DNA from: Siphonodentalium dalli
Lineage: Eukaryota; Mollusca; Scaphopoda; Gadilida; Siphonodentaliidae
Direction: 5' to 3'
Assembly (NCBI GenBank): GCA_032622095.1
Contig: CP136061.1
Coordinates: 137,481,587-137,545,586 of the forward strand
Length of the DNA: 64,000 bases
Below the pieces are notes generated by a model. It was not told where the DNA came from. It ran no database searches and saw nothing but the letters and a program-made list of their open reading frames with translations. Shown here piece after piece: positions 12,681-24,589 of this stretch (positions are counted from its first letter, which is position 1; every line of letters begins with the position of its first letter). The position numbers and the translations under genes were made by a program.

Positions 12681-12971
12681 ATTCCCTCAAAACTTAATAA
12701 CCATGATGTAAAATATGGACTTGAGACCTTGGTTTAATCTAAAGCAACATGTTTTTTCTGTTGCTTGCAAATTTTTTCCTAATGGTTTTTTTTATAATTA
12801 TAGACAAACACCGAGACTGTTCTATTGTCCCGCAGCCTAAATAACACTATTTTGGTACATGTAGGAGGGTGAATATATATGTTGCAATACCATGGTGCTT
12901 TAATTTGCTTTAGATTAAACCAAGGTCTCAAGTCCATATTTTACATCATGGTTATTAAGTTTTGAGGGAAT
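12681..12971. mobile_element. Foldback element with perfect 67-bp inverted arms
   Basis: 12681-12747 and 12905-12971 are exact reverse complements (ends ATTCCCTCAAAACTTAATAA and TTATTAAGTTTTGAGGGAAT). They surround 157 bp of unrelated AT-rich DNA. Exact arms in an otherwise decayed intron suggest a recent insertion or arm correction. No convincing target duplication is visible. Confidence 0.8.
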
Positions 12972-13524
12972 AATTTATAATTAACTGGAGAAATATACAG
13001 CAAAAAAAAAAAATTATATTATTTGCTTCCGATTTAGATTGTATAAAAACACAAGATAGAACAATCACATTTGCAGGCAACATATATTTTATGCGAATAA
13101 TTGTTACTAGCACTCAAGATCATCAAAGGTGTACCATTCAAGTGAGTCAGACCTTTGAATAAAAATTTTAGTTGCAAGTTAGCAAAATCAAATCTTTGTC
13201 TACACGGTTAACAGAGAAATAACTTTATCTGCATATTCTATCACTGAGAGATGAACATTAGTCAGCATTAAGGGTGATAACTAAACAGTTTCAATTGTCA
13301 ATGTAGGCTTATTATTAAATAAAAAAGTATCTATAAGTGTACAAATCCTAGAACAGGGGGAGGGGTGGGTCCCAAATTTGTTGGAAAAAAAAAATGGTCT
13401 GACAAACCCATATTCGAACTTGACCTGTGTTTTGAGCTGATAAACTCACAGAAAGACACCGGCTATTTTAATAGTCACTAAAATAATTTGTTTCGGGGGA
13501 CAAAAATATGTTGTTCAGGAAAAC

Positions 13525-16500
13525 AAATATGAAAATTTGCTATTTTTTGACATTTCACCTCCTTTCGTTTGTCTCTGTGGAAATTATAGGCATCTTGGTG
13601 TGATTTTATACATTCATCGTATAGCAGAGTCATTAGCGAACATAATGGGACCATAATATACATTCCTTGCTGGATATTTTTGTCCGATATCACGTTTTCC
13701 CAAATGCCAGTATAATCCGGTCATAGCCGAATCGACGCTAATAACGCGATGTCTGTTTCGAATCAATGAATGCTATTGCTATCATAACAACAACCATGCA
13801 TATATATGTGCAGGAGATACTCGAGCTAGGATTCCTCTTATATCTGAGTTGAAGAATATTCACCCAAATCCAAGATGGCGGCCAACATGACCACCAGAAA
13901 TAAAAAAATCGCCGAAAATCGCTGATTTTAACATCAGTGAGCGTTATTGCCACCACTCCACACATGCTTACTATTGCAAGTGGGGAACACTGAGGCAAAG
14001 AACTGTCTTTATATCACATCCAAATAGAAGTCACCCAAATCCAAAATGGCGCCCACAATGGCGGACAAATTTTTAAAAATCACAGAAATTCCCTCATTTT
14101 CACATCATTGGGCATTATTGTCGAGACAACTCTACACAACTGACAATTGAGCCGTAAATACTAAGGTGAAGTAATTACCTTGCATCTCATGCAAGAAATT
14201 GTTTTCCAAATCGAAGATGGTGGCCAAAATGGCGACCGAAATTTGAAAACAAGCTTACATTCCTTTACTGTCTTACGATGGGCGTTATTGTTACGCGAAT
14301 TCTACCCAAAATTACATGTTCATATGGAATATTGATATGAAATATTCATTTGAGTTGGCAATTGATGCTCACAGTCAAGCTGGCGGCTAAACTGGCAGGC
14401 AGAAATTGAAAAGAATTCGATATTTTCATATACTAATTTCAACTTTTTGTCAAAAGGACACACTTAATAATCGCGATGTGGCATTTCCAAATCCATTCTC
14501 CACTTAGCGCCGATAATGGCCGTAACCGTAGGTGCGCCGAATAGTCATATCAGAACAATTACCTGATACCAGATTCTGATTTACCACCAGGGGCGTACAA
14601 TTTTTCATACGGCCGAATAATATGGGGCACAATTTACATCTTGTAGGAGGGGTTCGGGGTGCATGCACTGTGGAAATTTTTTGATATTGCATTCAATATG
14701 ACGCATTTTACTTGGTTTACTGATATATATACATGCATCTAGAAGTGGTTAGAAAAATGGAAATCAGTTACACCCGTCTACGAGCGGTCTCTGTGGAATC
14801 TCAGAAATAATGTAACACTTGTAACGCTTTGTAACATGTCGCTACACTGAGACGGTAGGAATAAAATATGCTGCGGTTTTTCTACTGGGTACTTTAAATC
14901 ATTTGTAACACTTGTAACACTATTACAAAATGCCTAGTGGAGGAAAAATGTACCGGATTCATGCAATATATATACTCCAGTGATGTTATGTATACGTGTG
15001 GTAACCAAATTTTATTTATATAACATGTCGATGTTCCAACAACGCAGTTGATCATAATTTGGGAAAATTACTGTGAATTGAACAGCTCAACTGCATGCTA
15101 GTTAAATTTATTTGAGCACCAGTCTCTCGGCTGACCATTACCCTCGAGCCACACATCACAGAAGAAAGATTAAGTTTGAATAACAAACTTTTGTCCAAAT
15201 GTCTTCATGTGCAAATGCTTAGCGAATCAACAGTCGACATGGTTGCTTGTCTTTGTTGGTTTATTGTGTCGATTCAATGTTAGTGACATCCTACGGTTGA
15301 CGATACACGTATCATAATGTTCAACTAAATTACCAAAATCCACCCTCAATACCACGCACTTTCCTGGCAGTCCTTAGCCCTGGGGCATAAATTAGGAATA
15401 GGCCTATATCGGAAAGGAGTTTGTGTTATGGCTGAAAGGGCCATTGGTCGGTGTGTTCGTATATAACGCCAGATCTATACCATGCATGTGCATTCATGTA
15501 TGCACGGAATATGATGCAACTTATCATAACTAAGTGTACTGCTCAAATATTATAATCAATTCGTTGTTGCAATACTCTTAATACGTTAATTGGGCATACC
15601 GGGAATGGCAGGATTGTTAACATTGGAGCTGAACTTATCAGAATTGCATTGGGCAGTGATCACGCCCTGCTTCTGCATGTTAGAAGTATATCATTCGCCT
15701 TTGCCAGCAAAATATTGGTACGGCCAAAACCGTCCAGCCGTACCCAGAATTACGCCCTTGTTTACCACGTCCATAATTATCTGGACCAGCTTCCATTTCT
15801 TTGTCTGATAAATATAGGTCGCTCACACCGACAAAGTATTGAACACTTCCTTGGAGAAAAGTATCTCTAATCGTATTGTTTCAAACAATTCATTTTCCAG
15901 TGTCTAGCTTACGATTTTAAATATTTGCTAAATATGGAATTGTGTGTCATCTTGAACTAGAAAGGCATATGGTCGATGAGTATACAAGCTTACAGAAGGC
16001 CATCTCTATGTATGTCTGTTTCATATCCCATGGGGCTAACCAATTGTACACCTGCGTGGCGAACTTCCCAGTTAGCTAGTCACTTTTCAATATATGGTTC
16101 GCCAATTCACTAACTTAGCGAACGCAATGGCATACGTGGACAACTTCGGCAGTGTTTCGAAGGCTGCTAGCTGTCTCATTGGACATTGAACAGATGCCTA
16201 TCTGCTAAGGAGAAGACCATAATGTACCGACTACCCAGACTTCTTGACTTCTTCACAGTGCTAGTCTGTGGACATGCGCCATGATAGTGGAAATGAAATG
16301 GGCCAAGGTATACACCACCCCTACTCGAGGTGCATGTTTCAGATATAGAGTGTCATCCGTGTCTGTGTTTTTGGTGTGGTAAGATTTTATTCCACATCCG
16401 CTTCAAAGCCGTTTTGAATCAACTGGACCAGACGTATAATTTTGTCTGAATAATACTATGCTAGCCTCCCCCAGAACAGTCGGATGGCAAAAGAATAATG

Positions 16501-18492
16501 CTTTATATAATGAAGGTATGCGTTGTTCTTATCCTCTCCCAGGGTTAGTGTCAGTATGTGGGCGGTATTATTAAAAAAAATGTCAGGAACTGTGGTGCAT
16601 TTCTGCTAAGGCGCAGAAGACCATAATGCATAATATACCCACACTTCTTGACCATGATCCTAAGAACAATCTTGGTGGCATCCAGCAATTGTCTCACCGA
16701 ACAGATCCAAGCAGATAATAACAATACATGCGGTGCTAGTTTGTGGGCATGTGTCATGATAGTGGAAAAGAAATGGGACCATGACTGCACCGCCCCTTCT
16801 TTGTGTATGTATTAGATTCAGACAGGATCTCATGCGTGGCTTTGCTTTTCTTGTATGCTAAGATTGTATGTTCCCATCCGTTTGGATTCCACACTTTGGA
16901 AGCCGTTCTTAATCAACAGGACCAAACGTGTACCATTGGCTACTACTATATAAGCCCCACCCAGACTGATTGTTTAATAGTTGGTTGATATGTCATACTC
17001 GCGCTTGGTGGAGGTCGGTATGGTTCAAGAAACAAATGCCATCACAATGGTAAAATGTTCAACGCGAAGAACATCCAGAGGAATGAGATCTTGGTTGATG
17101 AGATCTTGCATTCAGTTCAACATAGTATTATGTTGGGTACACCAAGTGATTTCTTGGTAACATCGCCATTCCGACCATTTTCCTGCATGAGACATTAACA
17201 GCTGTATTCTAAATTTATATATATAAAGCTATATGATCATAAAGGGCACGGTTGACCTTTGAAGGATTCCCCCAACGTTCATAGCCAATGCCGTCGAGAC
17301 TAAATTGTTCTTTAAATGCACATAGTGAAATAAATGCAACACAGTTCCTGACATTTTCTGGTAATTGACCTGATATGACTATTCGGCGCACCCACAGTTA
17401 CGGCCATTATCGGCGCTAAGTGGAAAATGGATATCGAAATGCCACGTCGCGATTACTATGTTTGGGTTTTCGTCCTCCCAGAAGGATATGAGCTATGTTA
17501 TGCGTTTTGAGATGTTTTAAGTTGAACTAATAGATGGTTTATCTACAGTTTCGTCCATACATATCGATATTATGACAAAAAGTTGAAAATATTATGTGAA
17601 AGTATCGATCTCTGTTCAATTTCTGACCACCAGTTTGGCCACCGTCTTGACTGTGCGAGTTTGAATACTTCATATCAATGTTCCATATAAACATGTAATT
17701 GTTGGCAGAATTCGCGTAACAATAACGCCCATCGTAAGAAAGTAAAGGAGTGTAAGCTTGTTTTCACATTTCGGTCGCCATTTTGGCCGCCATCTTCGAT
17801 TTGGAAAACAATTTCTTGCATGAGATGTAAGGTAATTACTTCACCTCAATATTTCCAACTCAACTGTCAGCATATGTGGAGTTGTCTCGACAATAATGCC
17901 CAATGATGTGAAAATGAGGGAATTTCGGTGATTTTTCAAAAGCTGTCCGCCATTGTGGGCGCCATTTTGGATTTGGGGGACTTTTATTTGGATGTGATAT
18001 AAGGACAGTTCTTCGCCTCAGTGTTCCCCACTCGCAATAGTAAGCATGTGTGGAGTTGTAGCAATAACGCTCACTGATGTTAAAATGAGCAATGTTCGGC
18101 GATTTTTCTATTTTTGGTGGCCATTTTGGCCGCCATCTTGGATTTGGGTGAATATTCCTCAACTCAGGTATAAGAGGAATCCTAGCTCGATTATCTCCTG
18201 CACTTATATATGCATGGTTGTTGTTATGATAGCAATAACATTCATTGATTCGAAACAGCTAGACATCGCGTTATTAACGTCGATTCGGCTGTGACCGGAT
18301 TATACTGGCATTTGGGAAAACATGATATCGGACAAAAATATCCGGCAAGGAATGTATATTATGGTCCCATTATGTTCGCTAATGACTCTGCTATGCGATG
18401 AATGTATAAAATCATGCCAAGATGCCTATAATATCCCACAGAGACAAACGAAAGGTGGTGAAATATCAGAAAAATAGCAAATTTTCATATTT
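13525..18492. mobile_element. ~5-kb structure with long (about 1-kb) inverted arms
   Basis: 13525-14565 is matched in reverse by about 17361-18492. AAATATGAAAAT at 13525 pairs with ATTTTCATATTT near 18492, and the inner ends pair around AGTCATATCAG/CTGATATGACT. The arms are perhaps 85-90% alike by eye and include 'AAGATGGCGGCC'-type words. Between them lie about 2.8 kb with a further direct duplication (about 16196-16480 and 16610-16970) and no transposase. It may be a decayed long-TIR transposon or an inverted segmental duplication. Confidence 0.75.
16196..16975. repeat. Diverged direct duplication inside the long inverted structure
   Basis: CTGCTAAGGAGAAGACCATAA at 16204 and CTGCTAAGGCGCAGAAGACC at 16604 start parallel blocks. 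Both continue through CATGATAGTGGAAA, ATGGG(C/A)CCA and AAGCCGTT. They are roughly 75-80% alike and offset by about 400-450 bp. Confidence 0.65.
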
Positions 18493-18866
18493 CAGCAGCC
18501 ATCTTGGCCTCCATATTGGATTTTGGTGTCGGATTTTTGGCTAATTTGTAAGAGTTTTATATTAGCATAACGAATCGAGTGGAAAATGAGAGCATATCAT
18601 CTTTGCTATAACGGCGATCAAAGAGTCCTGGTGCATATTTAAAAATGGCCACCATGATGGACGCCATCTTGTCTGGAGTCTCTGCGGCCACTTTTTTTTC
18701 TTGTTAACAACCGAAAAAAATTAGAGGAGACACATTAAGAAAGAAAATTAGTGGGTTGAAGTTGAGTCCTGGGGGGGGGGGGGGGGGTGCAGAGGTCGAC
18801 CAATATCTCCTGGACTAACTGACACACAATTGCTCATGTATAGTTCACAGATCGAATTACATTATA

Positions 18867-19224
18867 CACCTATTTCCTGTCTTGTGGTGGAATAGCCAGA
18901 ACTATTTTCCAATGTAGTGTCTTTTGAACAGTAAGCAGGACTATTGACAGAGGTCACAGGCTAATAGTCCTGCTTGCTGATCAGAAGACACCATCAATGG
19001 AAAATAGCACACACTACAGTAATGCTCTAAGTAATCGACTTCTTAACCACAGCAGAATTATGGGTAACTTTTCAGGATTTAGTCGGAAATATGGCTTGTT
19101 GCCATTCATCGGAAAGCCATATTTCCAACTAAATCCTGAATAGTTACCCATAATTATGCTGTGGTTAAGAAGTCGATTACTTAGAGCATTACTGTATATT
19201 CCACACCAAGGCAGGCAATAGGTG
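18867..19224. mobile_element. Foldback MITE with two internal hairpins
   Basis: Outer inverted ends: CACCTATTTCCTGTCTTGTG at 18867 against CAAGGCAGGCAATAGGTG ending 19224. Inside are two separate palindromes, 18904-19005 (arms about 42 bp, loop about 17 bp) and 19016-19195 (arms about 80 bp, loop around GTTGCCATTCATCGG). The fold is an outer stem carrying two hairpins. A fragment of the second hairpin recurs at about 57360-57412. Confidence 0.8.
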
Positions 19225-19299
19225 TTTTATTAAATACTAGCAGATTAGCCCACCACTTGCGGCATTCGTCCCATGGCTTTGTTCGAAAAAGCAATTGCA

Positions 19300-20060
19300 A
19301 CAGCTTCCGAGACACGTGTGCTGCATTTGCAACAAATTACGTTGAAATCCGCCAGTTTTACCAGATTTGACCTTGAATTGACCATTTTGAAGGTCAAGGT
19401 CAGGTCCTGGTCACGATTTGACCCATCCAATACATTCCCCGGACAAAAGTACACCTAGGTATCAAATTTCGTCGAAATCCGCCAGTTTTACCGGATTGAC
19501 CTTGAATTGATCATTTTGAAGGTCAAGGTCAGGTCGGGGTCACAATTTGACTGGTCCATGAGACTTCCCGGACAAAAGTGTCCCTAGGTAGAAAGTTTGG
19601 ACTCAATCGGTAGGGCCGTTTTCGAGTCTATAACGGACCACACACACATATATATATATCATTGTGGGTACCCGTTTCAAGGTGAAGGTCACCTCGGGCA
19701 GAAAAACTGACCCGATGAAAATCTCCCCCATTCCTAGGAACCCCCAAGTATGAACACAGACATAAGAATCACACAACACGCTCATGTCTGGACACAGACA
19801 CGCTCTTTATCAACGACACTGCAGATACGAACGCTCTTTAACTATCACGCGATTAACCCCCACAATTCCAAGACGGCTGCAGTGGGAATGGAGAATGAGT
19901 GCTCAGAGCTTCTCAAAAGCAATGTGACGACACTGTCCGTGGGTTTTTACCCTTAGATAGGAAGTTTGGACTCAATGGGTCCAGCCGTTTTCGAGTCTAT
20001 AAAGCCTATACACACACATACGAGCGTCGCACAGCGACAGCATTTATCCCGTCGGGTCGC
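19300..20060. repeat. Dispersed repeat 'TTGAAGGTCAAGGTCAGG' family
   Basis: Units share AAATCCGCCAGTTTTACC, GACCTTGAATTGA(C/T)CATTTT, GAAGGTCAAGGTCAGG and GACAAAAGT. There are two full copies here, then a trailing ACACACATA tail. More copies lie at about 20860-21040 and 21420-21570. Non-coding. Confidence 0.7.
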
Positions 20061-20452
20061 TAAAACATGACAGCTCACGTTTGCGTTTGTTTACCAAAGC
20101 TAAGAATAGAACCAAAACAAGATCACGTGCCCGATTGTGTCAGTTGCTAAATAAAGATTTGATGGATCACGCGGATCGATACACAAATTCCATTGGTGGG
20201 ATTATCATGCAGTAATAAAAATTATGATCATTAATAAGATTTAATAAGGCAACATCTGCCTGGTAATTTATTCACAATGTTACCAAAAACTCTCAGTAGC
20301 ATCAGGGTAATATATAACCAGGGCGCTGATCGTTCTCAGTAAATCGGAAGAGCAGAACTATATCGCCGGAGGCACGTGATCAAGTCGTTAGAGGGCCAAG
20401 GTCTTTTCGCAAGATTCAAAAATTGGGGAAAGTATGTTTTTGTTGCAAATTA

Positions 20453-20518
20453 CCCCCCCCCCCCCCCCCCCCCCCCCCTCCTCACCCTCCCCCTTTTTTT
20501 TTTTTTTTTTTTTTTTTG
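20453..20518 (+). repeat. Poly-C then poly-T simple repeat
   Basis: A C-run at about 20453-20478, then CTCCTCACCCTCCCCC, then a T-run to about 20517. Similar C-runs occur at about 1946-1969, 41071-41096, 57436-57447 and 63080-63091, and a G-run at 18771-18787. These low-complexity tracts are error-prone in assemblies. Confidence 0.85.
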
Positions 20519-21639
20519 GAATCCTGCGGCATTCGCTTGGCACTAACCAGCAGTTATCACTAACCAGGGGGTCTAGTGTCTCGTTTCAGGTCCTGGTTCA
20601 CACGGACTCAGCTTGCTTGTTTGTGGCCATGGCGCATTGTGGGCAAAAAAAGGAAGACGCAAAGCAAGAAATGGATAACTGGACAGTGAACACCCTATCA
20701 ATAATTTCGCGACTACTTTTTTGATTAATAATTCATTAAATAAAGGTAGTCAATCAGGCAAACCTGTCTTTGTTGTGTTACGACCCTGCGGGATAAATAT
20801 ATATACGGAGTACTCAAAATATATAGTAGACTAGAAGGTGACCCGACTTCGTCCGGGCTTTGACCTTGAATTGACCATTTTGAAGGTCAAGGTCAGGTGG
20901 GGTCAAACACCAACACCCCAAAAATGCTGGAAATCGGCCCAGCGGATACCGGGAAATCGGCCCAGCGGATACCGAGATACCCTATGCATCAAATTTCGTC
21001 CGTAAAAATCCGCCAGTTTAACCTGATTTGATTTCCACTCAAGTATATAAACGCGCCTCATATACACACGCTCATTAATTATCAAGTTTCAACGTAAAGA
21101 TAAATTACCATCGGTGCCCGAGATATCGCCAAGACGTCTGAAACAGTCAAATGCATCGGCCGGTTAAGCGTTAACGTGATCTAACGTTATGACCTCCAAC
21201 AACGTCATAGAAGTTACGCATTGTTTTTATCCTGATGGAAGATAGTACCACTTCTTCTTGATAATTGAGGCAGATAACTAAAACGGATACATACGCATTA
21301 TATATCGTTGGAAAGAGGAAACACGAAAGATTATCACAGTGTCATTATTATGACTGGCATTTTATTATTCGCGCTGTTTCGAATCGATTTGTAAGCACCG
21401 AACTCAAATGAAAGTCCCGTAACACAGCGTAAAAACAGATTTGACCTCGGCACGTGAAAAGTTTACCTCGGATCTGAAAATCAATAGGCCCATGTTCATT
21501 CCCCGGTCGAATTACGTGTCCGTACCAAGTTTGGTCGAAATCGGTCCAGCCATGTTCGAGTCCATCGCGAACACACACACACACACACACAGATCTTCCA
21601 AAATATATAATAGATGACACAATTCGGTCGTGTGGCAAT

Positions 21640-22020
21640 CATGACATGTCAGTCGGCACAATTCTGGTCTCATCCCATGTCAGCAAGTGAATAAAGAGTT
21701 TCAAGACTATAGCCTGTGCGATAGTTTGCTTGCCACAGTTCATGCCTCGTGACAATCATGACGTGTGGTCAACAGATGCAATTGTGCCATGAAGTCGATC
21801 TTGTCGTCAGCAGATGGATAAATAGTTCTAAGACTATATCCAAGCAATAGTTCACTTTCCACAACTCTCACTTCACGCCAATCATGATGTGTCAGCAGGC
21901 ACAATTATCACCTCTTGCCAATTGTGATGTCAGCAGGCAGATAATAGTTCAAAGACTATATAGCTTGGACAATAGTTCGCTTGCTGGAACTACTCTCTGT
22001 CACGTGATTGCGAGTCATCA
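21640..22020. repeat. ~130-bp degenerate tandem repeat (about 3 units)
   Basis: Modules AATAGTT(C/T)(A/T)AAGACTATA, CAATAGTTC(G/A)CTT, CAATCATGA(C/T)GTGT and GTCAGCAGGCA recur about every 130 bp. Non-coding, within the long intron between exons E and F. Confidence 0.65.
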
Positions 22021-22387
22021 AATAAAAAGACAGTATGACCATCTACGAACTTCACATATATAATAATTGGAATAACTCAGATATATATATCCAGGATGCA
22101 TTTTAGAAGGTGCCATAACTGACACCATAGAACTACTGTCTGCAGGTTTTCTATAAACAAAACAAGACTCATGAGATGTTTTGACACACATTAACCCTTT
22201 CTATACTAAATAATAACTTCAACTAACAACCTATGGTCATCTGTTGAACTTATTATCCGAACATTTCCTGAGAGAACTACTCGTCAATGAGTGTTTATTA
22301 TAAAAAGGATTAAAGATGAAATAATTTTCAACAGGTTTTTTTTTACTAAATTCCAGCAGTCACTACATCATTTACTTTGATACTCAC

Positions 22388-22522
22388 TGTATGGAAGGTA
22401 GAGGTGGCGATAAGTTTCACAGGTTCTCTGAGTGCTGCAACCTTCACAGGAATATTAGACTTCTCGTGATTACCCAGGCCAAGCTGTCCAAAATATCCAC
22501 AACCAAACACATATACTTCTCT
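22388..22522 (-). CDS. RCC1 gene exon E
   Basis: 135 bp, 45 codons, phase 0 at both ends. The acceptor is CATTTTACAG and the donor is GTGAGTA. The blade starts REVYVFGCGYFGQLGLG and ends ATSTFHT. It continues into exon F as FHT-AAVTETDKVYVWG, which matches the usual H(S/T)AA(V/L)T-x-G-x-(V/L)-Y-x-W-G turn of RCC1 repeats. That match supports the 10.3-kb intron between the two exons. Confidence 0.9.
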
Positions 22523-22954
22523 CTGTAAAATGAACAAATTTCAAAAGTACATATACTTCTTGCTTTAAATATTCAGAGTACATGCAATGATGTAAGATAT
22601 ACTAAGCCATGTTAATTAGCTGAGCAGATGTAAATTCCAAGGCAAAAAGAAATATTGGTGGGTATATTTTAGACGAGTCAATTTACAGAACCTGCCAATG
22701 TTTTGTGAAAAATTGAAACAAATTGCTGCAGAAATTGTCTTAAGGTTGTATAGAGAAACAATTTATTGTTGATTGCCAAGGACTACTGAGATAAACTAAG
22801 ACTATCTTGATAATAAGCAATTTTAAGCTAGACCCAACCCAAGTCTGCTATAATAAGTTCCAATTGTAAATTTAAGTTATATGTGTAGAACATGCAATTA
22901 AGCAGATCCTAGGCTTTTTAACTGAGGAAAAATATCTTTCATTGTTACATCTTA

Positions 22955-23608
22955 TCATAGCTGGTACTCTCCCAACATGTTCTTGAATTGTCTTAACCCT
23001 TTACCCAACAAAACGGCCAAAACCGGCCAAATAAAGCTTCAACAGCCTAAAATATCTTCAGTCTGTCTCAATAGAACCATACAAATATGGATATCATTGG
23101 AACCGGCTCCTTGACCACATTGTGATAGTTACAGTTATGCCCTGTGCCAATGCATTCTCTTACATATGCGAGTCGACCATAGGTCGCCTCGCATATATAA
23201 GAGAATGCATTGGCCTAAAAAAAATCTTTTTTTAACACTTTTTACCATTTTTTCTTACATTCTTTAACAATTTTATAATTTTTAGTGTGTTAAGCCAATG
23301 CATTCTCTTATATATGCGAGGCGACCTATGGTCGACTCGCATATATAAGAGAATGCATTGGCACAGGGCCCTTCTGTTGGGTAAAGGGTTAATGTGTCAC
23401 TGAACACCACTTTTATTGGCAGATTATTCCAAGGATTAACAACACTATTGTTAAAGATGTATTTTCTGACATCTAGGGCCCCAACTTAATTATACAGCTT
23501 ATATGTTCTCTGTCCCTGAGTTGGTGTTCCACTGTAAAACTTTGGTGACTTTTGGGTAGGACCCAGTGAATCAATTCGACAAATGATTGTTTTGTACAAA
23601 TTTGAATC
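22955..23608 (-). pseudogene. Non-LTR retrotransposon (LINE) 3' coding remnant, interrupted by a MITE
   Basis: The minus frame from 23608 reads DSNLYKTIICRIDSL, TQGQRTYKLYN, one stop, DVRKYIFNNSVVNPWNNLP and IKVVFSDTL. The 400-bp TTAA MITE then intervenes. Beyond it the same frame resumes RQFKNMLGEYQL and stops at 22955-22957. This is the usual C-terminal tail of Jockey/CR1-type ORF2 (R-x-F-F/N-x-R-V-V-x-W-N-x-L-P, then FK-x-x-L). Subtracting the MITE and one TTAA restores frame exactly. Confidence 0.75.
22993..23392. mobile_element. TTAA-flanked (piggyBac-type) MITE with two hairpins, copy 1
   Basis: TTAA at 22993-22996 and 23389-23392 flank ends CCCTTTACCCAACA and TGTTGGGTAAAGGG. The CCC...GGG ends and TTAA duplication are typical of piggyBac-type non-autonomous elements. 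Internally CCCTGTGCC/GGCACAGGG closes a stem holding two ~70-bp near-perfect hairpins (GCCAATGCATTCTCTTATAT / ATATAAGAGAATGCATTGGC). The hairpin cores are CGACCATAGGTCG and CGACCTATGGTCG. It sits inside a LINE remnant in the intron between exons D and E. Confidence 0.9.
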
Positions 23609-23824
23609 CAATTAAGTCACCTTGGGAACATACATCCATACCAAATATGAACTGGAGAAGAAAATGTTTAAAGATTTGTTAATGGATGGACAGACAGATA
23701 GACGGCTGGAGGGCTCGATGGACAGGCGACAGACGGGGAGTGATGACGTTAGCTCCACAGGAGACTTTGTCTCAGGTAAGCTAAAAAGCATTGTTTGAAG
23801 CAAGTTGCCAGAAAATAAACTTAC

Positions 23825-23975
23825 ATGATTTGTGAGTATTACTGAATGAGCATATCCTGCAGATATCTGAGTAACAATCTCGTGAGACAGATTTGTTATG
23901 AGTTTCGGAGAGAGACAGTCTTCTATGCAGCCATTTCCCAACTGACCAAAAGCTGCCCAGCCCCAACTGAACACT
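23825..23975 (-). CDS. RCC1 gene exon D
   Basis: 151 bp, phase 2 in (completes AGA, Arg) and phase 0 out. The acceptor is TTTTGCAG and the donor is GTAAGT. It encodes one blade, from VFSWGWAAFGQLGNG to ISAGYAHSVILTNH. The intron immediately downstream contains a dispersed repeat with a GACGG-rich stretch (about 23680-23790) that recurs near 42.05-42.16 kb. Confidence 0.92.
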
Positions 23976-24589
23976 CTGCAAAATTACACATGATTATTGT
24001 CAAACAGCTGTCAAAGTGGTGTGTCAATTTCCAATTCCATATCCATATTATATCAGATTTCAGTTTTTTTTTTATTTTCTTAAGGATTCAGATTAATACA
24101 GTTTCATTTTATTTCTTTTTCAGAAAAAATTTTCTACTCAAAAACATGTCATCTATTTTGTGTCATGAGTTACCACCATTTTAACCGTTTGAACCCTTAA
24201 TGTCAATATATTTGCCTTCCTTACTTGTATCTAAATTTGCAAATTACTATTTTTCACACACCATACGCTTGAATTAAAACTGAGCTAAAAATACTATGAT
24301 TCACAGAGTTAGCAAACAAATTGGAAGAATAAAGGGTATGTGTGTTCATCGATAAATATCTAAACTGCAATATGAAATTTCTGAAGTCAGTAGTATACCA
24401 ATGGTTGCTGAGGTCACGTTATAACTCTTAGTTCGATTTCATGTCATTGATACGTATACTTATTGATGAAATACCATAACCATTATTGGAATGTTAATTT
24501 GTTCATTGATAATGTGTAGTAGAGTTATACCTATCTTCACAACTAAATAATTAACAGTTATAGTCTGTGTGGCAGTGTGTGCTGTGCTC

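Noticed and set aside
20434-20724. 96-codon plus frame
   Set aside because: It starts in a poly-C/poly-T tract that yields Pro/Phe runs, and is not protein-like afterwards.
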